From the NCBI GenBank assembly GCA_003133205.1, contig PKWK01000112.1:168-24830 (forward strand): 24,663 bases of DNA, given 5' to 3'. The position numbers were made by a program, and so were the translations under genes. The stretch's first letter is position 1. The number at the start of each line of letters is the position of its first letter. This document shows positions 15,096-22,309 of the stretch, piece after piece. The DNA is from Granulicella sp. Lineage in GTDB: Bacteria > Acidobacteriota > Terriglobia > Terriglobales > Acidobacteriaceae. The notes below the pieces were generated by a model. It saw only the letters and a program-made list of their open reading frames with translations. It made no database searches and was not told where the DNA came from.

Positions 15096-15847
15096 CGTCG
15101 TGCCTCTGCTCCACCGGATGCGACCAGAACCGACTCGCCGTTCGGCTCGCTGTGGTTCAGCCCCGCAAGGATGGCCCGCGCGCTCTTCACTGCGAGTTCG
15201 GGGCTGCTGAGCACAGGCATGGAAAGAGTGCCGTCCGGCATCGCCGTCACCACTCTCGCCATCGAGGCTTGCGCCAGAATCACCACATCCACGCCCTTCA
15301 TCTCGCTCTTGAGGGCCTCACTCAGGATGCGGTCATGCACGGCTGTGTTCCCGGCCAGCACGGCATCAAACGCGCCGTCACATAACGAGTCCACAATCTC
15401 GATATCGATGCCGGCCTCGGCTGCCTTCTCGCGCAGCAAGGCAATCGTGGGTTCGAGCGTGGTCCGCAGCGTAGCCATCACCCCGATTCGCCGCCCCATT
15501 CGCACCGCTGCCTCGGCCATGGCTTCGTCGATCCGGATCACAGGTATATCGAAGAGCTGTTGTCCCAGCGCCACGCCCGGGCCGAGCGAGGAGCAAGTCA
15601 CCATCACCGCGTCGGCTCCGGCCATCTCCGCTGACTCGATCAGTGCCAGCAAGCGTCGCATCGTCACTCGCCGCAGCTGTCCCTCACGAATCGTATCCGT
15701 GATCAGACTTTCGTCCACCATGTGGAAGATCGTCGTCTCCGGCAAAAAACGGGCGCATAGCTTGCCGAACATTGGTGTCAACGTCGGGCTCGTATGAATC
15801 AAAGCAAGGGTCTGTCCCACGTCGTTTCCATCCTCCACGGACGTCAT
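15092..15847 (-). CDS. Aspartate/glutamate racemase superfamily protein
   Basis: A protein of 251 residues from ATG 15847, or 242 from GTG 15820 (GAGG upstream; MGQTLALIHTSP would be the more family-like N-terminus). The fold is the two-domain Asp/Glu racemase/hydantoin racemase/maleate isomerase type: LALIHTSPTLTPMF, DAVMVTCSSLGPGV with the first candidate catalytic Cys, RRIGVMATLRTT, IVDSLCDGAFDAVLAGN with a candidate second Cys, and VVILAQASMARV. The usual CNT and GCT motifs are replaced by TCSS and SLCDG, so it is probably not an amino-acid racemase but a cofactor-independent isomerase or decarboxylase-like enzyme on a carboxylic acid. It is coupled to the MFS gene, so the transported compound may be its substrate. 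Cytoplasmic. Confidence 0.8.
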   Translation of the reverse strand: MTSVEDGNDVGQTLALIHTSPTLTPMFGKLCARFLPETTIFHMVDESLITDTIREGQLRRVTMRRLLALIESAEMAGADAVMVTCSSLGPGVALGQQLFDIPVIRIDEAMAEAAVRMGRRIGVMATLRTTLEPTIALLREKAAEAGIDIEIVDSLCDGAFDAVLAGNTAVHDRILSEALKSEMKGVDVVILAQASMARVVTAMPDGTLSMPVLSSPELAVKSARAILAGLNHSEPNGESVLVASGGAEARR

Positions 15848-16139
15848 GCCCAGCTACTCACGGCGACAATCCTTCTCGCCTTTTCTACGCGGAGTGCCCA
15901 GCTTAGTAAAGCGCAGATGTGGGCCACCTCGGAAACACCTAACCAAACTCACTCTTTGTCCCAAATCAAATCCGCAATGCGGAATGGAGAAATGAGCAAC
16001 GGCCATCCGGCTGAGATTGTTGTGCTTCTTGAGCCTTCCCAGTCGACGCGTTCTCTCCATCCTAGATACACTCCGTTACACAGCTCTATGCTGGCCTTCG
16101 CAGTCACTGGGCCAGCTCCAGTGCGCTCGAGAGGTTCTG
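15848..16139. other. Divergent intergenic region between racemase/MFS and GH42 operons
   Basis: This 292-base gap contains no convincing gene. Open frames exist (for example from TTG 16017, in frame with GH42) but have no signal-peptide-like or family-like sequence. It holds the one-mismatch operator palindrome at 15969-15985. I found no good -35/-10 pair on either strand. The long distance from the palindrome to the GH42 start leaves room for a 5' leader. Confidence 0.5.
15969..15985. promoter_or_regulatory. Operator-like palindrome, copy 3 (one mismatch)
   Basis: AATCCG-CAATG-CGGAAT matches the arms and spacer length of the two exact copies before the hybrid regulator, with one base changed in the left arm. 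It lies between the divergent racemase/MFS and GH42 transcription units and could control either or both. Its occurrence in intergenic DNA, at a divergent promoter, favours function. Confidence 0.5.
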
Positions 16140-18353
16140 TTGTTCCATTGCAGAGTATTCCTGCTTTTCGTATTCGCCATTGGATCTGCCGCTGCCCAGC
16201 GGCCGCTCGCTGGGCCGCAGCCCGTGCGGCTCGGCGCCGCATGGTATCCCGAGCAATGGCCTGAGGCTCAATGGGAGTCCGACCTGCAGTTGATGCAGGA
16301 CGCCCACATGAACGTAGTCCGCATCGGGGAGTTCGCCTGGTCCACGCTTGAGCCCTCCGAGGGGCACTACGAACTCGATTGGATGGATCGAGCCATTGCT
16401 CTGGCGGCGAAGCATCACATTGCCGTCGTCATCGGCACGCCAACCGACGCGCCGCCCGCATGGCTCACGACGAAGTATCCCAACACGCTGGGCATGAACG
16501 CCGACGGCCACTTGCGCGAGCACGGCAGCCGGAGGCAGTTCAACTACGCCAGCCCACGCTATCGGCAGCTTTGCGCATTGATTGTGACGCAGCTTGCACG
16601 GCGACTCGGCCACAACCCGAACGTCATCGGCTGGCAGATTGGCAACGAGTACTCGGACGAGTCTTTCGATCCCGCGACGCGCGCGCTCTTCCAACAATTC
16701 CTGCGCGAGAAGTACAAAACGCTCGACAATCTGAACCGGCAGTGGGCAACCGCATACTGGTCACAGACGTACAGCGGCTGGTCGCAGATCCCGATGGAGA
16801 ATAGCGGCGGCAACCCCGGCCTTCTGCTCGAGCATAAGCACTTTGTAACCGCGACGTGGCGCAGCTTCCAACGTGCGCAGATCGACGTACTACGCCCGGC
16901 AATCCTGCCCACGCAATTCATCACGACGAACATCGGCGGGCTCGCCTGGTCGGATAACTGGGACCACTACGCGATTACGGCCGACCTCGATCTTGCAAGC
17001 TGGGACGACTACGTCGGCCAGGGCCATCTGGACGCCGCGAAGAACGCAATGCTGAACGACTTCGTGCGCGGTTGGAAGCGGCAGAACTTCTGGGTCATGG
17101 AGACGGAACCCGGCTCGGTAAACTGGGCGCCCGTCAACAATGCGCTGTGGCCGGGTGAGACGCGCGCGCTGGCGTGGCAGACGATCGGGCACGGCGCTGA
17201 CGCAGTCCTTTACTGGCAGTGGCGCGACGCGCTGAATGGGCAGGAACAATATCACGGCGCGATCGTCGGTCCCGACGGCAAGCCGCTACCCATCTATGCC
17301 GAGATTGCGCAACTCGGGAAGGACCTCGAACTCACACGCGAAGCCCTCGCAGGCACGTCGCCGCACGCGGAGGTGGCGATTCTGCACGACTACGATTCGC
17401 GCTGGGCCATCGACTTCCAGCCGCACACCAAAGAGTACGACCAGCAACAAGTTCTACTGCGCTTCTATGAACCACTGCGGCGCATGGAACAGGCCGGAGG
17501 TCGGGCTGTAGACATCGTCAATCCGAAGTCGGTAGACCTCACCGGTTACAAACTGCTGGTGGCGCCTTCGCTGAACGTCATCGATGACGCCCTCGCCGCG
17601 AAACTCCTCGCGTACGTCCAACACGGAGGCCATCTCTTGCTCGGTCCGCGCTCGGGGATGAAGGACGAGTTCAATTCACTAAACCCCCAGCGCCAGCCGG
17701 GGCCGTTGGTCGATACGCTGGGCGGCCGCGTGGAGCAGTACTATGCGCTGGAGAAGCCGGTCACTGTTCAGCTTGAACATCCCGGCCAGGTAACAGAGGG
17801 CGGTTGTGTCCCTGTGCTAGACGCAGGCCCCGGAGCTTGCGTGACGGTGCAACAAATGCAGGAGTTGGAGCGCCCGACACACTCCAATGCAGATATCTGG
17901 GCGGAAATGCTTTCCACCTCCGCTGCGGGCACGCACGTGGTCTTGCGCTATGGCCACGACGCGGGCTGGCTCGCGGACAAGCCGGCAATGATCGAGCGCA
18001 CCGTCGGCAAAGGCAGCATCGCATATCTCGGGACGCTGCCGGACGCCCCGTTTCTGAACAGGATCCTTGTGGATGAAGCTCAGAGTGCTAGCCGGGAGGC
18101 CGGATCGAATGCCGTGGGCACAAATGTGGAGATATGCGAGCGCACAGCCGGCTCCGGGGCAGACGCGCACCACGTGGTTATCGTCATCAACCACAACGAT
18201 CATGGCAAATGGATAACGCTGGGCGGGCACTTGAGGAGCCTGCTGCCGGGAATTGATGTGACGTACAGGAACGACGCGCACGCACAGCCCATCACTCAGT
18301 TCACCCTCGATGCGCAAGCCGTCGCTGTCCTCGTTCCGCAGGAACAACAATGA
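16140..18353 (+). CDS. GH42-family beta-galactosidase, secreted
   Basis: A 737-residue protein. I chose TTG 16140 because GAGAGG precedes it by five bases and it gives a compact Sec signal (FHCRVFLLFVFAIGSAAAQ). The frame stays open further upstream to TTG 16017, but that text is not signal-like. Domain A is the TIM barrel: RLGAAWYPEQWPE at its start, GWQIGNEYSD with acid/base Glu 170, and FWVMETEPGSVNW with nucleophile Glu 321, both in normal GH42 context and spacing. Domain B is the flavodoxin-like trimerisation domain (KLLVAPSLNVID, GGHLLLGPRSGMKDEFN), and a short beta domain ends the protein. It should cleave terminal beta-galactose, for example from galactan or arabinogalactan. Export is unusual, since many GH42 enzymes are cytoplasmic. 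It overlaps the next gene by four bases (ATGA). Confidence 0.9.
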   Translation: MFHCRVFLLFVFAIGSAAAQRPLAGPQPVRLGAAWYPEQWPEAQWESDLQLMQDAHMNVVRIGEFAWSTLEPSEGHYELDWMDRAIALAAKHHIAVVIGTPTDAPPAWLTTKYPNTLGMNADGHLREHGSRRQFNYASPRYRQLCALIVTQLARRLGHNPNVIGWQIGNEYSDESFDPATRALFQQFLREKYKTLDNLNRQWATAYWSQTYSGWSQIPMENSGGNPGLLLEHKHFVTATWRSFQRAQIDVLRPAILPTQFITTNIGGLAWSDNWDHYAITADLDLASWDDYVGQGHLDAAKNAMLNDFVRGWKRQNFWVMETEPGSVNWAPVNNALWPGETRALAWQTIGHGADAVLYWQWRDALNGQEQYHGAIVGPDGKPLPIYAEIAQLGKDLELTREALAGTSPHAEVAILHDYDSRWAIDFQPHTKEYDQQQVLLRFYEPLRRMEQAGGRAVDIVNPKSVDLTGYKLLVAPSLNVIDDALAAKLLAYVQHGGHLLLGPRSGMKDEFNSLNPQRQPGPLVDTLGGRVEQYYALEKPVTVQLEHPGQVTEGGCVPVLDAGPGACVTVQQMQELERPTHSNADIWAEMLSTSAAGTHVVLRYGHDAGWLADKPAMIERTVGKGSIAYLGTLPDAPFLNRILVDEAQSASREAGSNAVGTNVEICERTAGSGADAHHVVIVINHNDHGKWITLGGHLRSLLPGIDVTYRNDAHAQPITQFTLDAQAVAVLVPQEQQ

Positions 18354-19486
18354 TCACGCGCCGGCGCTTCTTCGAATCCAGCTTGGCGGCCTCGGCATGC
18401 GCGGTCGCTGCGCCGATTTTGCGAGCCGCAGCCCCCGCCGATCCCATCGGACCTTACCGCACGCCCTACAAATATTCTGAGCTGGTCCTCAAAGCCACTG
18501 GAAGCAAGCAGGATTTCGACGGGCTCAGCGTGGACGATCCCATTGTCTTTCGCGCCAACGGCCGCTTCCACATGCTCTACATCGGATACGACGGCACTGG
18601 GTACCAGACGGGTCTGGCCTCCTCGGACGATCTCGTCCGCTGGACCCGCACCGCCCTTGTCGGGCCTCGCGATCCCAACTCCCGCTTCACGAAATACAAC
18701 CTCGCGATCAGTTCCATCCTGCGCGACAAAAACCTGCATGGAACCGGCGAAGCCATCAAGGTCAACGGGCAATACCTCGCCGCATGGAATGCGTATCCCT
18801 CGGCTGGGTATGAGGAAGGCGCAGCGCTGATCGGCCTCGCTACTTCGCGCGACCTGCTCCATTGGACGCTGACCGACCCGATCCTCTATCCCGCCGACGG
18901 CGCATCGTGGGAACATGGCGGCCTATACCGTCCAGACCTGCTGCTCGATCGCGGCACCTACTACCTCTACTACAACGCCAAGACCGATACGCTTCCGAAA
19001 TCAGAAGGCGGCGGCTGGCATGAGCAAACCGGCGTCGCTACCAGCACCGACCTGAAGCTCTGGACACGTTACCCGGGCAATCCGATCCTGCGCAACGGTT
19101 CGCGCGGCTCTGGTACCTATCCTGCGTCGAACCCGCTCCACGATCAATCTCCGCCCACGCCCGATGCTCGCGACAGCCGCTTCGCCTCGAACCCTTACGT
19201 CGTCAAGAACGGCAGCCAGGACGCGATGTTCTACTTCGGCTTCGGATACGAGCGTCCGGGCCGCGCCTGCGAGATGATTGCGCTCGGAGACGACCCTTAC
19301 CACTTCGCCAGGGTTTCCGAGATACTCATCGACACCGGCGCGCCCGGCTCGATCGACGAAACATTCGCGCACAAACCCTCAGTCATCTACCACCAGGGCG
19401 CGCTCTACCATTTCTACTGCGCTGTCTCGGGCAAGTATCCGAACGAAGTCCGCGGCATCGCGGTCGCCCGCGCCAGGCCTTGGTAA
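18350..19486 (+). CDS. GH43/GH32-like five-bladed propeller hydrolase, Tat-exported
   Basis: A 378-residue protein starting at ATG 18350 within the GH42 stop (ATGA overlap), hence translationally coupled. MITRRRFFESSLAASACAVAAP is a twin-arginine signal. The rest is a five-bladed beta-propeller in the clan GH-F/GH-J style: VDDPIVF (Asp 62/63, candidate general base), FHMLYIGYDGTGYQTGLASSDDLVRW, a GLATSRDLLHW blade, YRPDLLLDRGTYYLYYNA, ATSTDLKLW and SNPYVVKNG, with repeated S.DL..W turns. The closest families are GH43, GH32 and GH130-related hydrolases; I cannot pick one, and the catalytic acid is not certain. A role in removing arabinose, galactose or a similar side-chain sugar would suit the GH42 and GH29 neighbours. 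Gap to the fucosidase start is 71 bases. Confidence 0.7.
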   Translation: MITRRRFFESSLAASACAVAAPILRAAAPADPIGPYRTPYKYSELVLKATGSKQDFDGLSVDDPIVFRANGRFHMLYIGYDGTGYQTGLASSDDLVRWTRTALVGPRDPNSRFTKYNLAISSILRDKNLHGTGEAIKVNGQYLAAWNAYPSAGYEEGAALIGLATSRDLLHWTLTDPILYPADGASWEHGGLYRPDLLLDRGTYYLYYNAKTDTLPKSEGGGWHEQTGVATSTDLKLWTRYPGNPILRNGSRGSGTYPASNPLHDQSPPTPDARDSRFASNPYVVKNGSQDAMFYFGFGYERPGRACEMIALGDDPYHFARVSEILIDTGAPGSIDETFAHKPSVIYHQGALYHFYCAVSGKYPNEVRGIAVARARPW

Positions 19487-19557
19487 TGCCAATGCCCACG
19501 CCTGCATCCATCAAAATCCTCCTGCCGAACCGCCGCGCACTCTGCTATCGTGACGCG

Positions 19558-21228
19558 GTGAAGTGTCTCCTCCTCATGGTCGGCCTCCTCATTCTCGTCC
19601 CTGCGCTCCGGGGCCAGTCCTCGCCGTCACAGGACTCGTCTGTGAACATAACTCGGCAGGTTGCCAAGGTCCGAGCAGAGACCGCGCCAACCAACCGCAG
19701 CGTCCCCTTTCACGCGACGTGGGACTCGCTCGCCAGCTACCGCACACCGGATTGGTTTCGCGACGCCAAGTTCGGCATCTTCCTCCACTGGGGCGTCTAC
19801 TCCGTTCCCGCGTTTGGCAACGAGTGGTATTCCCGCAACATGTACGTGCCCGGCAACAAAGCTTACGAGCACCACATCGCGACCTACGGCCCGCAGACCA
19901 CCTTTGGTTACAAAGACTTCATCCCCATGTTTCGCGCCGAGCACTTCGACCCCGCCGCATGGGTTGATCTCTTCGCGCGCGCGGGTGCTCGCTACGTCGT
20001 CCCCGTTGCCGAGCACTGCGACGGATTCGCGATGTACGCCTCCGACATTACCCCGTGGAATGCCGCAGCGATGGGGCCGCACCGCGACGTCGTCGGCGAG
20101 CTAGCGACTGCCACTCGCGCTCGCGGCCTACGCTTCGGTGTCTCTTCGCACACTGCCGAACACTGGTGGTGGTACGGCGAAGGGCGTTCGTTTCCTTCTG
20201 ACGTTCGCGACGAGACGCCGTTGACGGCGAAGCTCTACGGGTCGGCCGCATCAATGAATCTTCCAGGTCCGAACGGGCTGACCGACGACACCAAGGAACC
20301 TGACCCTTCGCACCTCGAGCGCTGGTTACCGCCCGACCAAGCCTGGCTCGACAACTGGCTCGCGCGATCTACGGAACTCGTCGACAAGTATCATCCCGAC
20401 TTCTTCTACTTCGACTGGTGGATCGGACAGCCAGCGTACAAGCCTGGCCTCCGTGAGTTTGCCGCGTACTACTATGACAATTCCGCAAAACGGAATCAGC
20501 AGCCGGTCCTCACATACAAAGAAGAGTCGATGCCGGCCAACGCCGCCACACTCGACATCGAACGCGGCAAGCTAGACACACTCCGCCTGCTTCCGTGGCA
20601 AACGGACACTTCCATCTCCATCCACTCCTGGGGCTACGTCGAACACGACGAGTATCGCACCGCAAAATCCCTCATCCACCAATTACTCGACACGGTCTCC
20701 AAGAACGGCAACCTCCTGCTGAATGTCGGCCCTAAATCCGACGGCACCATACCGGACGAGGCACGATCGGTCCTGCTCGAGATGGGCGCGTGGCTCAGCC
20801 TCAACGGCGAAGCCATCTACAACTCCCGCCCCTTCACCGTCTTTGGCGAAGGTCCAACCAAGGCGCCCAAAAACTCCACCGAGAAGAACTCGGACATCCA
20901 GACCTATACCGCAGAGGATATCCGCTTCACAACATCTCACGACGGCACGGTCCTCTACGCCACCGCTCTGGGCTGGCCTACCGATGCGTCACTCACTATT
21001 CACACACTTTTTCGCGCCAACCCGTATCTGCCGGCGCCCGTCTGCTCCGTCCAACTCATCGGCTCTGCCAAGGGCATTCCCTTCACGCAACAGCCCGACG
21101 GACTACACCTCACCCTGCCATCCACAGCGCCCTCCGGCGGAATCGCGTATGTGTTCCGCATCGCAACGCGATGTCCTGCGGCTGCTACCGCTGCGGCACA
21201 GCCGAAAGCGGCAGGTGGACATACTTGA
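19558..21228 (+). CDS. GH29-family alpha-L-fucosidase, secreted
   Basis: A 556-residue protein. GTG 19558 gives a clean Sec signal (KCLLLMVGLLILVPALRGQ); ATG 19576 is possible, while the frame's earlier codons from 19480 overlap the previous gene and are not signal-like. GH29 marks are clear: WFRDAKFGIFLHWGVYSVP, a VPVAEHCDGFAMY strand (HxDGF-type fucose binding), HPDFFYFDWWIG with nucleophile Asp 286, and GNLLLNVGPKSDGTIP near the end of the barrel, then a C-terminal beta-sandwich. It should release alpha-L-fucose from plant glycans (xyloglucan, RG-II, AGP). Its coding sequence contains an exact ATTCCG-N5-CGGAAT palindrome at 20480-20496, and its 3' end overlaps the convergent sialidase-family gene by 44 bases. 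It is the last gene of the GH42 operon. Confidence 0.9.
   Translation: MKCLLLMVGLLILVPALRGQSSPSQDSSVNITRQVAKVRAETAPTNRSVPFHATWDSLASYRTPDWFRDAKFGIFLHWGVYSVPAFGNEWYSRNMYVPGNKAYEHHIATYGPQTTFGYKDFIPMFRAEHFDPAAWVDLFARAGARYVVPVAEHCDGFAMYASDITPWNAAAMGPHRDVVGELATATRARGLRFGVSSHTAEHWWWYGEGRSFPSDVRDETPLTAKLYGSAASMNLPGPNGLTDDTKEPDPSHLERWLPPDQAWLDNWLARSTELVDKYHPDFFYFDWWIGQPAYKPGLREFAAYYYDNSAKRNQQPVLTYKEESMPANAATLDIERGKLDTLRLLPWQTDTSISIHSWGYVEHDEYRTAKSLIHQLLDTVSKNGNLLLNVGPKSDGTIPDEARSVLLEMGAWLSLNGEAIYNSRPFTVFGEGPTKAPKNSTEKNSDIQTYTAEDIRFTTSHDGTVLYATALGWPTDASLTIHTLFRANPYLPAPVCSVQLIGSAKGIPFTQQPDGLHLTLPSTAPSGGIAYVFRIATRCPAAATAAAQPKAAGGHT
20480..20496. promoter_or_regulatory. Intragenic operator-like palindrome, copy 4 (exact)
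   Basis: ATTCCG-CAAAA-CGGAAT lies within the GH29 coding sequence (codons for N-S-A-K-R-N). Its arms are identical to the two copies before the hybrid regulator. It may be a genuine intragenic binding site, such as a roadblock or looping partner for the GH42 operon, or a coincidence. Confidence 0.3.
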
Positions 21229-22282
21229 TTGTCTTCCGCTGCCACGTGTAGGTCATTTCAAGGCTTCCATCGGGAGCTTGAATCAGCGCCGGGTACGAGT
21301 ACTGACCCACCGCATCTTCGAGCGTCGCAAACACGCGAAAGTGTTCTCCATCGGTGCTTACCGCCAGGTTCAGCGGCGTCCGGCCGACCGTTGTGTTGTT
21401 GAAGATCATCACGATCCGCCCATCCTTGAGCGCGACCGCATCGAGGCCGGAGTTATTCTGCGGGACATCGATGAATCGCGCCTGCGTCCAGGTCACGCCA
21501 TTGTCCGTCGAGTCCGCGACGGCGACCTTCGAAGCCATCGTACGAGACCGCGCGTACAGTCGTAGGTGTTTGCCGCCGAGCGAGACGACTGATGGCTGAA
21601 TGATGCCCACGTACTTCCGAGGGCCTTTGTCCGCGGCCCAACCGGGCGCGCCTGCTGGCGGATCGGGTGCCGGCGGTTCCGCAGCATCCACCTCCGGTGA
21701 GATCGTAATGGGCCCGATCTTCGCCCACGTCTTGCCTCCGTCGGCGCTGCGTTCCACCCACGCGGCCCACGTCTCGTGCGCCTCAACCGAAGACCCGCTG
21801 ACGATGGTTCCGTCGTCGAGTGCCAGCGGCTTCGCGCGAATTGGCCCTAGCAGGCCGGCCGGCAGTCGCTCCCCCTTCGACCATGTCTTGCCCTCATCGT
21901 CGCTGTACATGCGGCCCGCAGCCCACTGCGAGGGTGACGGCCCAACCTTGTAGTAGAGCCACAGCCGTCCATCGCGCGTGTGGAACAGCACTGGATTCCA
22001 GGAAGGGAAGCCGCTCTCACGTTCCACCTCGACGGGCGCTGTCCACTTGCCGTTGACACGCCGCGAACCCCATATCGCCACATCCGCCGCACCTTCCTTC
22101 GTGCCTCCGAACCACGCCGCCATCAACTCTCCGTTCTTCAAGGCAACGATGGTGGATGCATGACACTCCGGAAACGGCGTCGACCCGGGTTCGAAGATGA
22201 ATTCGCCCGCAGGTTTGCCTTGAGCAAATAGAACAGATGGAACCAACAGGACGGCGCAAGATAATTTCAGGAGAAGGCTCAT
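21185..22282 (-). CDS. Sialidase-family (BNR repeat) secreted protein
   Basis: A 365-residue protein with a Sec signal (LLLKLSCAVLLVPSVLFAQG) and a six-bladed propeller. Asp-box motifs are visible: SDDEGKTW (127-134), SADGGKTW (179-186) and STDNGVTW further on. The N-terminal CHASTIVALKNGELMAAWFGGTKEG block is typical of the BNR_2 sialidase-like group. The start is firmly set by GAGGTGA a few bases before ATG 22282. Despite the name, many soil members act on plant or bacterial acidic sugars; sialic acid is unlikely here, and ulosonic acids of RG-II (Kdo, Dha) or a rhamnosyl-uronate bond are possible targets. It follows the GH30-like gene by 27 bases in one operon and overlaps the 3' end of the GH29 gene. 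Confidence 0.78.
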   Translation of the reverse strand: MSLLLKLSCAVLLVPSVLFAQGKPAGEFIFEPGSTPFPECHASTIVALKNGELMAAWFGGTKEGAADVAIWGSRRVNGKWTAPVEVERESGFPSWNPVLFHTRDGRLWLYYKVGPSPSQWAAGRMYSDDEGKTWSKGERLPAGLLGPIRAKPLALDDGTIVSGSSVEAHETWAAWVERSADGGKTWAKIGPITISPEVDAAEPPAPDPPAGAPGWAADKGPRKYVGIIQPSVVSLGGKHLRLYARSRTMASKVAVADSTDNGVTWTQARFIDVPQNNSGLDAVALKDGRIVMIFNNTTVGRTPLNLAVSTDGEHFRVFATLEDAVGQYSYPALIQAPDGSLEMTYTWQRKTIKYVHLPLSAVPQR

Positions 22283-22309
22283 CAGTCACCTCAGAATATG
22301 CAACGAAAG

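Noticed and set aside
13720..15797. Long open frames on both strands over the MFS and racemase genes (416 and 552 codons)
   Set aside because: The MFS and racemase frames have clear family motifs; the others are rich in Arg, Pro and Ser shadows typical of high-GC DNA.
16017..16139. Extended GH42 start at TTG 16017
   Set aside because: The added 41 residues are not signal-like and place the real signal peptide internally; TTG 16140 has a good Shine-Dalgarno sequence.
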